From an uncultured Clostridia bacterium (GTDB lineage Bacteria; Bacillota; Clostridia; TANB77; CAG-508), in the NCBI GenBank assembly GCA_934140005.1, contig CAKPBB010000004.1, positions 1 to 64,000 of the forward strand: 64,000 bases of DNA, read 5' to 3'. Positions within the stretch are counted from its first letter, which is position 1. Each line of letters opens with the position of its first letter. Position numbers and translations under genes: made by a program. The notes under the pieces are model-generated. The model saw nothing but the letters and a program-made list of their open reading frames with translations. It ran no database searches and was not told the DNA's origin. Of the stretch, positions 1-9,130 are shown one piece after another.

Positions 1-52
1 CCCATATTTCCATTACTGCATTTATATCATTTTTTTCAAACTTTCTTATCAT
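1..52 (-). CDS. GNAT family N-acetyltransferase (partial, 5' end only)
   Basis: An ATG at 52 follows an AGGAG ribosome site and opens a frame that runs off the window edge. The 17 visible residues (MIRKFEKNDINAVMEIW) match the usual opening of GNAT acetyltransferases, in which an R-x-(F/A)-x-x-x-D segment forms strand 1 and helix 1. The gene begins 23 bases after the DUF3781 stop on the same strand, so the two are probably co-transcribed. The substrate cannot be told from this fragment. Too short for the usual ORF cut-off. Confidence 0.6.
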   Translation of the reverse strand, partial: MIRKFEKNDINAVMEIW

Positions 53-75
53 ATAGCACTCCTATTAATTGTAAT

Positions 76-330
76 TTATTTGATTAAATGTGCTGTAATA
101 ATTGTATAACTATAAGAGTTAATAGTTATTTTAATATTATCAATTTCACAATACCAATTTTTACCCTGCTTATAAATATTACAATTCTTATCTAAAATTT
201 TATTTTTACAAAATTCAACTACATCATTAGTATTCAATTTTAGATTCTTCTTAATTCTATCAATACCCATTTCAGTAGTATGAATTTTATCTATACTAGA
301 TAATAATATGTCTTTATTCAAAAATATCAT
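76..330 (-). CDS. DUF3781 family small protein
   Basis: An 84-residue soluble protein. The pattern of an early 'hTTExGhxRIKKNL' segment (residues 18-31), a central 'GKNWYCEID' and a C-terminal 'NSYSYTIITAH' matches what I recall of DUF3781, a small family of unknown function common in Clostridia and often next to acetyltransferase genes. It has no membrane segment or signal peptide. It starts just after the QueH-GNAT stop with an AAAGTGAG ribosome site, and the GNAT fragment follows, so it looks like the middle gene of a short operon. No function can be assigned. Confidence 0.65.
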   Translation of the reverse strand: MIFLNKDILLSSIDKIHTTEMGIDRIKKNLKLNTNDVVEFCKNKILDKNCNIYKQGKNWYCEIDNIKITINSYSYTIITAHLIK

Positions 331-345
331 CTCACTTTCAAATTA

Positions 346-1392
346 CTATTTATCTTTAACTTTTTTCTTTAAATCTTTTGAATAATATATTAAATCAGTA
401 CAAATTAAATCTCCATCTTTAATTTCTTCATTGTAATTATCTATAAAGAAATTTTTAATTGTTTTTTCGTATTTATCAAATCCCTGCTTAACATAGAAAG
501 GAATGTTATTCTCCGTTGTTCCTACTAACATTCTGTCATATTTTTGTTTATAATTACCACATAATGATTTTAAAAGTGTTTTTGCATAACCTTTGTTTCT
601 ATATTTTTCTGTTGTAACTATATTTTTTAATTCTAATATTTTTCTAGAAATAGGCAAAATAACTGCAATAGAAATTAGCTCATCTCCCTTTTTTAAAGCA
701 TATACATCAGAATTGTTCAAATACTTATGTATCATGTCTTTTGAAGGATCTGCCTCTAAAAGTAAATCGATATAATCTTCTTTATTTTCTATTTTTTTAA
801 CTTGCATTCTAGGTTCTCTTGGTATCTTGTAGCCATTGGAAATACTAGGTTCCGTGGCATTGCGGTTATAATATCTCATCTCCTCTGAAAATACACATCC
901 ACAATATTTTTGCATATATAAGCCTAGCTCTCTTGCCTTAGCTTGTCCCTCTCTAAATCCTACTCTAAAATCTCTATATACAAAATCAATCTCATATTTT
1001 TTAGCAAGTTGCTCTGCCAATTCTTTTATAACATCATGTTGTTGATATGGACTCACTAATAAAGTAGTGGAAAATGCATCATAGCCATTCTCTTTTGCAA
1101 ATTTCGCAGTTTGTTCTAATCGAACAGGATAGCAATAATTTTTACAGCGATTTTTTAAATCATTTGAAACATTTTTGCAAAAATCATCTAAACCGTAATT
1201 TTCTTCTATAATTAGTTTAAAATTTTCCATTTTACTATATTCTATTAAAGTATCTCTTCTAGTTTTATATTCTATATATGGGTGAATATTAGGATTGAAC
1301 CAGTATGATACTGGTTCAATTCCTTCTTTTCTTAAGCTATCTATGCAATATACACTACAAGGTGCACAACATGTATGTAATAATAAATTCAT
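346..1392 (-). CDS. queH: Epoxyqueuosine reductase QueH fused to a GNAT domain
   Basis: Residues 1-180 are QueH, the non-orthologous replacement of QueG that reduces epoxyqueuosine to queuosine in tRNA. The N-terminal HTCCAPCS motif, two later Cys clusters (NRCKNYCYPVR and YCGCVFSEE) and the 'STTLLVSPYQQHD' segment are present. The Cys residues bind an Fe-S cluster and a second metal in known QueH. Residues from about 190 to the end form a GNAT acetyltransferase-like domain with an acetyl-CoA loop (EKYRNKGYAKTLLKSL). The start at 1392 (MNLLLHTCC) is preferred because AAAGGA lies 12 bases upstream; the upstream ATG at 1413 would add seven residues and has no ribosome site. What the GNAT domain acetylates is unknown. 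Confidence 0.85.
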   Translation of the reverse strand: MNLLLHTCCAPCSVYCIDSLRKEGIEPVSYWFNPNIHPYIEYKTRRDTLIEYSKMENFKLIIEENYGLDDFCKNVSNDLKNRCKNYCYPVRLEQTAKFAKENGYDAFSTTLLVSPYQQHDVIKELAEQLAKKYEIDFVYRDFRVGFREGQAKARELGLYMQKYCGCVFSEEMRYYNRNATEPSISNGYKIPREPRMQVKKIENKEDYIDLLLEADPSKDMIHKYLNNSDVYALKKGDELISIAVILPISRKILELKNIVTTEKYRNKGYAKTLLKSLCGNYKQKYDRMLVGTTENNIPFYVKQGFDKYEKTIKNFFIDNYNEEIKDGDLICTDLIYYSKDLKKKVKDK

Positions 1393-1454
1393 AATGAATT
1401 TCATTCCTTTCATTTTTAAAATAAAGAAAACAATAATTCCTGCAAATCACTTCT

Positions 1455-3008
1455 TTATTTTTTTACTTCATGATATTCTTTTTCTGTATTTACTTTCCAA
1501 ATATTATCTTTAGTTGTTACATTATTTTTAATATTTTTTACTGTTTCCATTGCTGTTACCATTGAATGGTCCATATTATTATATCTATGTTGTCCATTTC
1601 TACCTACGCAATATAGATTATCAAATTCATTTAAATAAGCTATTAACTTATCAATTTCATCATAAGTATCAAAATATGCTGGATATGCTTTCTTTACTCT
1701 TTCTCTGTGAGAATCTAAAACATCATTTTCTTCAATAATTCCCATACTTACTAATTCTTTAATTGCAAATTTAGTAAATTCTTCATCTGACATATTCCAA
1801 TATTCATCACCTTCATTGCAAAAATATTCTAGTCCTATCCAAACTTGTTCTTCTGGTTTTGATACCATATAAGGTGACCAATTATTAAAAATTTGAATTC
1901 GTCCAAGTTTTACATCAGGTTCTTGAACATATATCCAACAATCTGGAACAATGTTTCCAAGTGTTTGAATCTTTGTTTTATTTTTTAAATCTAATTTCTT
2001 TAATAATAAACCAACTGTCATAAAATCTCTATATGGTAAGCCTGTTGCAATTTTTTTTATATCTTCTGGTACAACTTCTTCTTTCATATCTTCAACTAAA
2101 TCTTTTAATGGCATTGATGATATGAATATATCTCCAGAAAATACTTCGATTTTTCCATCATGTACACATTCTACAGAAACAATTTTATTGCCTTCTATAT
2201 TTATTTTTTGAACAGAATGTTCTTTTAATATTTTTCCACCCTTTTTCTCAAATTCGTCTGCTAAAGTCTCCCAAAGTTGACCTGGTCCATACTTTGGATA
2301 CCAAAATTGTTCAATTAAAGAAGTCTCAACTTTTTTACTTTTTGGATTAAATATTTTTCTAAACATATCTTTTATTACAGCTGTAATTGATAAGCCTTTT
2401 ACTCTTTGAGAACCCCAATCAGCTGATATTACGCTTGGATGTCTTCCCCATAATTTTTCTGTATATTTTTCAAAAAACATACCATATAAAACTTTTCCAA
2501 ATCTATTTATATAAAAATTTTCTAGTGATGTTTCTTCTTTTTTTACAAAAATAGATTTCAAATAGCTAAATCCTGACTTTATAGTTCTAACTAATCCCAT
2601 ATTAGTAAAAGTTTCTAGCTTTAAAGAAACTGGATAGTCAAAAAATTTCTTTAAATAATAAATTCTTGACACTCTATCTCTTACTAACATTACTTTATCT
2701 TCTTTTTCTGGGTCTGGTCCACCTTCTTTTAAAGGCTTCTCTCTATTTAATTTTTTATCATCATAAGATGGAGCACCTTGAATAGGCATTAAATCTTCCC
2801 AAAATTTCATAACATTTTCGTCTTTTGAAAAAAATCTATGTCCACCAATATCCATTCTGTTTCCATTATATCTAACTGTTTTAGATATTCCACCAACTTG
2901 CTTGTCCTCTTCTAAAATAACAACTTCATATTCTTCATTGTCTTTTAATAACTCATATCCAGCTGTTAATCCTGCTGGTCCTGCACCAATAATAATTACT
3001 TTCTTCAT
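1455..3008 (-). CDS. FAD-dependent NAD(P)/amine-oxidase-like oxidoreductase
   Basis: A 517-residue flavoprotein with an N-terminal dinucleotide-binding loop (IIGAGPAGLTAGYEL) and a 'GGHRFFSKDENVM' segment typical of the COG1232 group, which includes UDP-galactopyranose mutase-like and protoporphyrinogen-oxidase-like enzymes. The C-terminus carries 'NLYCVGRNGQHRYNNMDHS', the usual FAD-contacting end of this group. Proteins of this subgroup often sit beside polysaccharide genes, and here a GT-C-like membrane protein lies immediately upstream with a 19-base gap. The exact substrate is not evident; a role in sugar or lipid-linked glycan modification is an inference. Start at 3008 follows an AAGGA site. 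Confidence 0.7.
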   Translation of the reverse strand: MKKVIIIGAGPAGLTAGYELLKDNEEYEVVILEEDKQVGGISKTVRYNGNRMDIGGHRFFSKDENVMKFWEDLMPIQGAPSYDDKKLNREKPLKEGGPDPEKEDKVMLVRDRVSRIYYLKKFFDYPVSLKLETFTNMGLVRTIKSGFSYLKSIFVKKEETSLENFYINRFGKVLYGMFFEKYTEKLWGRHPSVISADWGSQRVKGLSITAVIKDMFRKIFNPKSKKVETSLIEQFWYPKYGPGQLWETLADEFEKKGGKILKEHSVQKINIEGNKIVSVECVHDGKIEVFSGDIFISSMPLKDLVEDMKEEVVPEDIKKIATGLPYRDFMTVGLLLKKLDLKNKTKIQTLGNIVPDCWIYVQEPDVKLGRIQIFNNWSPYMVSKPEEQVWIGLEYFCNEGDEYWNMSDEEFTKFAIKELVSMGIIEENDVLDSHRERVKKAYPAYFDTYDEIDKLIAYLNEFDNLYCVGRNGQHRYNNMDHSMVTAMETVKNIKNNVTTKDNIWKVNTEKEYHEVKK

Positions 3009-3027
3009 TTTTTAAATTCCTTCTCTT

Positions 3028-5070
3028 TTATTTCCAAAAACATATTTTAGATTCTATATTATAATATACTTTAGGTGTAAGATCTTTCATTGATACACCA
3101 GATATACTCTCAAAACCAGTTAAAATATTAACTATAATTGTTATACAAACTATTATTTTCAATATATTAAACATTATATCTTTAGTTTCCTTATGTTTGT
3201 AATTTTTATAATTTTCTAAAAATACTAATATTCCTACTAATACAAAATATATTGCAAAATCAAGCAAATATCTTCCGGTACTTCCTGCTTGCATTACAAT
3301 AATTATATTTAAAATAATACCAATTATCAATAAACTTATAACTAATTTTTTTAATTCTTTGTTTTCACTTACTTTTAGGAATTTTTTTATTCCAAATATA
3401 CAGAAAAATGCAATTGGTGATAATATAAATACTCCACCTGGCATATCTTCAATATAATAATACGAAAAAATATCAAAAATATTTGAATTTACTTGCATAA
3501 AAGGAAATGCACCTATTGCAGTAGGAATATTAAACAAATTATATATAAAACCTAATGGAACAGTACATAATCTATTTTTTAGATTTCTCATGTCATTCAT
3601 TGTTAATTGATATTTTGCACCAAATTCAAAGATACTTCCAAATCTCACATAATTGTAAAACATCATTAAAATACCAACTACAGCATATGGGATTATAAAA
3701 GCAATTACATTTTTTATACATTCATTTTTATTGCTTTTTTCTTGTTTTATAAATTTAATTATAAATGGAATTGTAAAAATTGATGTAATTAAAGTCGTTG
3801 GTCTGCAAGCTACTGCTAAAGCTAAACATAATGCTCCCAAAAATATTCTTTTACTTGAAAAGCTATTATCTTTTTCACATGTAACAAATAAATACATTCC
3901 CTGCAATACAAAATATAATCCTGCAATATTTACTAATTCATAAAACCTTGGTGCAACATTTATCCAAATTATCATACTTCCAAATAGCAATATTGCATTT
4001 GAAAAAAATAATAATTTAAATGGTAATTCTGAAAAATATTTTTTAAACAACTCTTTTATTAACATAGCTATTAATAGCAAACTTAATAAGCTAAATATCA
4101 AAACTCCTGTTGCGGTCTGCATAAAAATACCTGTTATTAAATGGAATGGAACAAGCAAAATTAAAGCAGGTAATATTCCAAAATAAACATAATAATGGTT
4201 ATTATATAAAGCAGCATCCCAAATATAATCTGTTCCTCTCTGTATTGAACTTCTTTCTACAGTATCATAAGGATTTTGCAAATTTAATAGCTTTTCACTT
4301 GGTTCTTGGAGTAAATTAAATTGTCCTTGTTCTATTGCTTGTACAAAATCTTTACTATATAAATCATACTTGGTACGAGCATTGTTTTTATTAAACAAGC
4401 ATACTATAAGCATTGCGATTACAGTTAATATGATATATGCTCTCTGTTGTTTAAGATTATTCTCCTTATAACCTTCGTTCCAATACTCATTATTTTTCAA
4501 AGAATATATAAATATCAATATAGCAGTAACTACTAATACTCTTGTTAAATCAAATTCAAATGGAATTTCAGTGTTTAGTTGTACTTTAGATATCTTCACA
4601 TCTTCATTACTACTATATCTAATCTCTAAATTTTTAACTTTTCCAGAAAGAAATACTGCTGTATATTTTGTATTTTCAACACTTGGAGTATACTGTTTGC
4701 TTGGCAAACCTCTTCGTGAAGTTGTTTCATCTCCATATATTATTTGATAATCAATATATTCATTTTCTTTAACATTTTCAAATTCAACATAAATCGTTTT
4801 AATCTCATCATCAATATTTGAAATATTTATATATTTCGTACCATCTGAATATTCCATAATATTTTCATTTAAATTATTGTAATTATAATCATATTTATTA
4901 TTTTTTGAAAAATCTAATCTATATGATTTTACATTAAATATTGTAAATTCAAGTAATAACGAGATTAGTATTACACTTATGAAACCATATAAAGCAAATT
5001 TCTTTTTTCTATTAAAAACATTAGCTACTACACAAGCAATTAAAATTATAGATATACAGATATATTTCAT
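3028..5070 (-). CDS. Polytopic membrane protein, GT-C glycosyltransferase-like
   Basis: A 680-residue membrane protein. An N-terminal pair of membrane helices is followed by a soluble, probably external, domain (about residues 45-165) and then about ten more helices. The loop 'WDAALYNNHYYVYFGILPA' after 'QNPYDTVERSS' is a signature of a large group of uncharacterised GT-C-fold proteins in Firmicutes, which use polyprenyl-phosphate sugars outside the membrane. The catalytic acid cannot be picked with certainty. It lies between ruvB and the oxidoreductase on one strand. A cell-surface glycosylation role is inference. Confidence 0.5.
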   Translation of the reverse strand: MKYICISIILIACVVANVFNRKKKFALYGFISVILISLLLEFTIFNVKSYRLDFSKNNKYDYNYNNLNENIMEYSDGTKYINISNIDDEIKTIYVEFENVKENEYIDYQIIYGDETTSRRGLPSKQYTPSVENTKYTAVFLSGKVKNLEIRYSSNEDVKISKVQLNTEIPFEFDLTRVLVVTAILIFIYSLKNNEYWNEGYKENNLKQQRAYIILTVIAMLIVCLFNKNNARTKYDLYSKDFVQAIEQGQFNLLQEPSEKLLNLQNPYDTVERSSIQRGTDYIWDAALYNNHYYVYFGILPALILLVPFHLITGIFMQTATGVLIFSLLSLLLIAMLIKELFKKYFSELPFKLLFFSNAILLFGSMIIWINVAPRFYELVNIAGLYFVLQGMYLFVTCEKDNSFSSKRIFLGALCLALAVACRPTTLITSIFTIPFIIKFIKQEKSNKNECIKNVIAFIIPYAVVGILMMFYNYVRFGSIFEFGAKYQLTMNDMRNLKNRLCTVPLGFIYNLFNIPTAIGAFPFMQVNSNIFDIFSYYYIEDMPGGVFILSPIAFFCIFGIKKFLKVSENKELKKLVISLLIIGIILNIIIVMQAGSTGRYLLDFAIYFVLVGILVFLENYKNYKHKETKDIMFNILKIIVCITIIVNILTGFESISGVSMKDLTPKVYYNIESKICFWK

Positions 5071-5106
5071 AGACTACCCTCAAATTTTATTTTAGTATTT
5101 ATTTTA

Positions 5107-6111
5107 CTAATTTCTATACTCTAATCCAAAATGCTCATAAGCCAAAGGTGTTACAATTCTTCCCCTAGCTGTTCTTGCTAAAAAACCTATTTGCATCAAA
5201 TATGGCTCATACACATCTTCTAATGTAGCTGTTTCTTCATTTACTGTTGCTGCTAATGTTTCTAGTCCAACTGGTCCACCAGAATAATGATGTATAATTG
5301 TTTCCAATATTTTTTTATCAATATTATCTAGTCCTAAATCGTCTATTTCTAACTTTTGTAAAGCAGTTCGTGTTATTTCTAAGGTAATTTCTCCGTCACC
5401 TAAAACTGCTGCATAATCTCTAACTCTTTTTAACAATCTGTTTGCAATTCTTGGAGTTCCTCTTGACCTTCTTGCAATCTCTTCAGTTGATTCTTCATCT
5501 ATTTGCAAATCTAAAATTTTACTTGAACGTTTTACAATTGTTTTTAAATCCTTTACAGAATACAATTCAAGTCTTTCTACAATTCCAAATCTATCTCTAA
5601 GTGGTGTAGAAAGAGAACCAGCTCTTGTTGTAGCTCCTATCAAAGTAAATTTAGGCAAATCTAATCTGATACTTCTTGCAGTAGGACCTTTTCCTAAAAT
5701 AATATCTAAGCAAAAATCTTCTAAAGCTGGATACAAAATTTCCTCAATGTTTTTATTTATCCTATGAATTTCATCTATGAATAAAACATCATTTGGTGCT
5801 AAATTAGTCAAAAGTGAAGCCAAATCTCCCGGTTTTTCAATTGCAGGACCTGATGTTATTTTTATATTTGAATTCATCTCATTTGCAATGATATTTGAAA
5901 GTGTTGTTTTTCCTAAACCTGGAGGTCCATATAATAATACATGGTCTAAAGCCTCTCCTCTTTTTTTAGCAGCTTCTATGTATATTTTCATATTTTCTTT
6001 AACTTTAGTTTGACCTATATATTCGTCTAAAGTTTGAGGTCTCAAAGTATTTTCTTGAATTTCTTCTTCAATATCTTGAACACCTGGTCTCATTAAATTT
6101 TCATCTTCCAT
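5107..6111 (-). CDS. ruvB: Holliday junction branch migration helicase RuvB
   Basis: The motor subunit of RuvAB, which drives branch migration of Holliday junctions. At 334 residues it has the usual length. Visible motifs are 'LRPQTLDEYIGQ', Walker A GPPGLGKTT, Walker B LFIDEIHRI, sensor 1 'TLIGATTRAG', and the arginine-finger region 'PLRDRFGI'. The winged-helix C-terminus 'GGPVGLETLAATVNEE...EPYLMQIGFLARTARGR' is intact. No ruvA is adjacent, which is unusual because ruvA and ruvB are commonly paired. The gene follows ligA and a small ORF, giving a DNA repair group. Confidence 0.97.
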   Translation of the reverse strand: MEDENLMRPGVQDIEEEIQENTLRPQTLDEYIGQTKVKENMKIYIEAAKKRGEALDHVLLYGPPGLGKTTLSNIIANEMNSNIKITSGPAIEKPGDLASLLTNLAPNDVLFIDEIHRINKNIEEILYPALEDFCLDIILGKGPTARSIRLDLPKFTLIGATTRAGSLSTPLRDRFGIVERLELYSVKDLKTIVKRSSKILDLQIDEESTEEIARRSRGTPRIANRLLKRVRDYAAVLGDGEITLEITRTALQKLEIDDLGLDNIDKKILETIIHHYSGGPVGLETLAATVNEETATLEDVYEPYLMQIGFLARTARGRIVTPLAYEHFGLEYRN

Positions 6112-6175
6112 CTTTTGCTCACTTTCTTATAACAATTCTATCAAATTTTTATAAAAATTCTTCTAAAATAAATTT

Positions 6176-6418
6176 TTAATCTACAAGTCCTTTATATTGT
6201 AATTCTTCCATAAAAGGAAATAGTTCTCTAACTCTTTTTAATGTATAAATTGCTGTTCTTTGATGTGGACATTTTTCTGGTGCTTCAATCAATTCATTTT
6301 TATAACAATTCTTATCCATTTTATAAATTAAATATTTGCAATTCATATACATATAATAAATTTGAAAACCATTATTCAAATCTTCCCAAAACATTTCAAA
6401 AGTGTATTTTTCGTTCAT
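6176..6418 (-). CDS. Small protein of unknown function between ligA and ruvB
   Basis: An 80-residue protein, rich in Tyr and aromatic residues, with 'FEMFWEDLNNGFQIYYMYMN' at the start and 'TLKRVRELFPFMEEL' near the end. There is no signal peptide or clear membrane helix. An AAAGGAG site lies about 14 bases before the ATG, which is long. It lies 31 bases after the ligA stop and ends 64 bases before the ruvB start, so it is probably part of that operon. I do not recognise a named family. Confidence 0.65.
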   Translation of the reverse strand: MNEKYTFEMFWEDLNNGFQIYYMYMNCKYLIYKMDKNCYKNELIEAPEKCPHQRTAIYTLKRVRELFPFMEELQYKGLVD

Positions 6419-6449
6419 TTATACTAAAAATCTCCTTTTATGATGTAAA

Positions 6450-8444
6450 TTATTCTTCAATCATTTTCTCAAAATCAGCTTCACTAATAACTTGTACACC
6501 TAATTCTTGTGCCTTAGTTAATTTACTTCCACTATCTTCTCCGGCTAAAACATAACTTGTTTTTTTAGATACTGAAGATGAAGTTTTTCCTCCAAATCTT
6601 TCTATTATCTCTTCTGCTTCTTTTCTAGAAAATTTATCTAAAGCTCCTGTTAATACAAATATCTTGCCATCAAATCTCAAATCTGTACTCTCTTCTTCTA
6701 AAGCTTCCATGTTTAAACCATAATTTTTAAGTCTATTTACTAAATCTTGAGTTTGTGGTTGAGCAAAAAATTCAAAAACACTTTCTGCCATTATTTCTCC
6801 CATATCATCAACACTATTTAAACTTTCTAAACTAGCATTCATCAAATTATCCATATTTCTATATTTTTTAGCTAGCTGTTTAGCAGCTTTAACTCCAATA
6901 TGTCTGATTCCAAATCCATTTATCAATCTATATAAATCATTTGATTTACTAGCATTGATACTATCTATTAAATTTTGAGCAAATTTTTTACCATTCTTTT
7001 TTAGAGAAGCAATATCTTCTAATTTTAGTTCATATAAATCTGCAATATTATTTATAAATTCTCTATTTAAAAATTCCTCTATTATATTATCTCCTAAGCC
7101 TTTTATGTTCATAGCTTCTCTTGATGCAAAATGAATTATATTTCTATACTGTTTTGCTGGACATTCTATTCCTATACATCTACGAATTGCTTCTCCTTCT
7201 TCACGTATTGCATCAGCTCCACACACTGGACATTTTTCTGGAATAACAAAATCTCTTTCGGTTCCATCTCTTTTTTCTTTAAGAACTCCAACAACTTCTG
7301 GAATTACATCTCCAGCCTTTTGAATAATTACAGTATCTCCAATTTTCAAACCTTTTTCCATTACAAAATCTTCATTATGTAATGTTGTTTTTGAAATAGT
7401 TGAGCCTGCAACTTTTACTGGTTCTAAAATTGCCATAGGAGTAATTGCTCCTGTTCTACCAACTTGAAATACAATATCTTTCAATTTTGTAGCTTTTTGC
7501 TCTGGTGGATATTTATAAGCAATGGCCCACTTTGGTGTTTTATAATTTGTTCCTAAAATTTTTCTTTGCTCAAGATTATCTACTTTTATAACAGCACCAT
7601 CTATACCAAAAGTTAAATCATCTCTATTTTCTCCAATTTTTTTTATAGCTTCAATTGCTTCTGGAATACTATTACATTTTTCTATTACAGGATTTACATT
7701 AAATCCTAATTTTTTCATATAATCTAATGATTCATAATGTGATGTAAATTTTATATCTTCTGATTTTTGAACATTAAATATATAAATATCTAAAGGTCTT
7801 GAAGCTGTAATCTTACTATCTAATTGTCTTAAAGAACCTGCTGCTGCATTTCTTGCATTTGCAAAAAGTGGTTCTTCATTTTCGATTCTTTCCTGATTCA
7901 TTGCTTCAAATTCACTTTTTCCTATAAAAACCTCTCCTCTTACAGTAATTGTAACAGGTTCAGTTAACTTTTGAGGAATATGTTTAATTGTTTTTAAGTT
8001 TTCAGTAATATCTTCTCCAACAAGCCCATTACCTCTTGTAGCACCTCTAAAAAATTCACCATTTATATATTCCAAACTTACAGAAAGACCATCTATCTTT
8101 GTTTCAACAACATAATTTACATCTTGTGTGCCTAATGTTTTTTTAGTTCTTTCATCAAAAGCATATAACTCTTCAAAATCAAATATATCTTGCAAGCTTT
8201 GAAGTGGTATTTCATGTTCAACTTTTGCAAATCCTTCTTTTACAGTACCACCTACATGTTGTGTTAATGAATCTTTTGAAATAAATTCTGGATATTCTTT
8301 TTCAAGATTTCTAAGTTCAACCATAAGCATATCATACTCAAAATCACTTATGTCTGGATTATCATCATCATAATATTTTTTTGCATAATATGCAGTTAAT
8401 TTATTTAACTCATCAATTCTCTTTTTAGCTTCTTGTTTATTCAT
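6450..8444 (-). CDS. ligA: NAD-dependent DNA ligase LigA
   Basis: Joins nicks in replication and repair using NAD as adenylate donor. The 664-residue length is typical. In order: the Ia domain with 'YDDDNPDISDFEYD', the adenylation domain with the lysine motif 'VVETKIDGLSVSL', the OB fold, a four-Cys zinc finger (CPVC...CIGIEC), helix-hairpin-helix repeats ('FGIRHIGVKAAKQLA'), and a C-terminal BRCT domain ('GKIFVLTGALDKFSRKEAEE'). All expected parts are present. Start follows AGAGGAAACAA. Gene order is pgsA, ligA, small ORF, ruvB. Confidence 0.97.
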   Translation of the reverse strand: MNKQEAKKRIDELNKLTAYYAKKYYDDDNPDISDFEYDMLMVELRNLEKEYPEFISKDSLTQHVGGTVKEGFAKVEHEIPLQSLQDIFDFEELYAFDERTKKTLGTQDVNYVVETKIDGLSVSLEYINGEFFRGATRGNGLVGEDITENLKTIKHIPQKLTEPVTITVRGEVFIGKSEFEAMNQERIENEEPLFANARNAAAGSLRQLDSKITASRPLDIYIFNVQKSEDIKFTSHYESLDYMKKLGFNVNPVIEKCNSIPEAIEAIKKIGENRDDLTFGIDGAVIKVDNLEQRKILGTNYKTPKWAIAYKYPPEQKATKLKDIVFQVGRTGAITPMAILEPVKVAGSTISKTTLHNEDFVMEKGLKIGDTVIIQKAGDVIPEVVGVLKEKRDGTERDFVIPEKCPVCGADAIREEGEAIRRCIGIECPAKQYRNIIHFASREAMNIKGLGDNIIEEFLNREFINNIADLYELKLEDIASLKKNGKKFAQNLIDSINASKSNDLYRLINGFGIRHIGVKAAKQLAKKYRNMDNLMNASLESLNSVDDMGEIMAESVFEFFAQPQTQDLVNRLKNYGLNMEALEEESTDLRFDGKIFVLTGALDKFSRKEAEEIIERFGGKTSSSVSKKTSYVLAGEDSGSKLTKAQELGVQVISEADFEKMIEE

Positions 8445-8462
8445 TTGTTTCCTCTTTCCAAT

Positions 8463-9071
8463 TTATTCTTTAAATAAATCTTTTCCTTTTTTCAAATAAT
8501 CATAACCTGAAAAAATAGTAGCAATTACAGATATAATTAGTAAAACAGTTGTAATAATATTTAATATTAAACTTGGCATACTTAATGTACTTGCTTTAAA
8601 ACAATCAGCAAAATTATATTTATCTATAAATACTAAAATAATTGCAATCATTTGTGTAACAGTTTTTAATTTTCCCCAAACAGATGCTGCAACAACTTTT
8701 CCACCTTTTTCAACTGCTACTAGTCTATAGCCAGATACAATAAATTCTCTAGCTAAAACAATTATAGGAATCCATGCTGGAATCTTTCCAAATTCAACTA
8801 ACATAACTAGAGCAGATAAAACTAAAATTTTATCTGCAAGTGGGTCTAGGAATTTTCCAAAAGTAGTTACCATACTTCTACTTCTTGCAATATATCCATC
8901 TAGTTTATCTGTTATTGATGCTATTATAAAAATAACATTCATAAGCCATAGATATACTGGTATTCCTAAAAATTCTCCACTTATTCCTCCAAGTTCTCCA
9001 ATATATCCTATAATAACAAATATAGGAACTAAAATTATACGAAAAATTGTTAATTTATTTGCTAAATTCAT
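8463..9071 (-). CDS. pgsA: CDP-diacylglycerol-glycerol-3-phosphate phosphatidyltransferase PgsA
   Basis: An integral membrane enzyme that makes phosphatidylglycerol phosphate, the committed step to PG and cardiolipin. The CDP-alcohol phosphotransferase signature D-x2-D-G-x2-A-R-x8-G-x3-D-x3-D is complete in 'TDKLDGYIARS...FGKFLDPLADK'. Five or so membrane helices are seen. The start at 9071 (MNLANKLTIFRI) is preferred over an upstream ATG at 9092, because AAAGGA is 12 bases from the former and abuts an intermediate ATG. A close run with ligA (18-base gap) suggests co-transcription. Confidence 0.95.
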   Translation of the reverse strand: MNLANKLTIFRIILVPIFVIIGYIGELGGISGEFLGIPVYLWLMNVIFIIASITDKLDGYIARSRSMVTTFGKFLDPLADKILVLSALVMLVEFGKIPAWIPIIVLAREFIVSGYRLVAVEKGGKVVAASVWGKLKTVTQMIAIILVFIDKYNFADCFKASTLSMPSLILNIITTVLLIISVIATIFSGYDYLKKGKDLFKE

Positions 9072-9130
9072 TTTTACTCTCATTCCTTTCATAACTTAAA
9101 ATGCTTGCAACATTTTTTCTCTTTTGGTTA

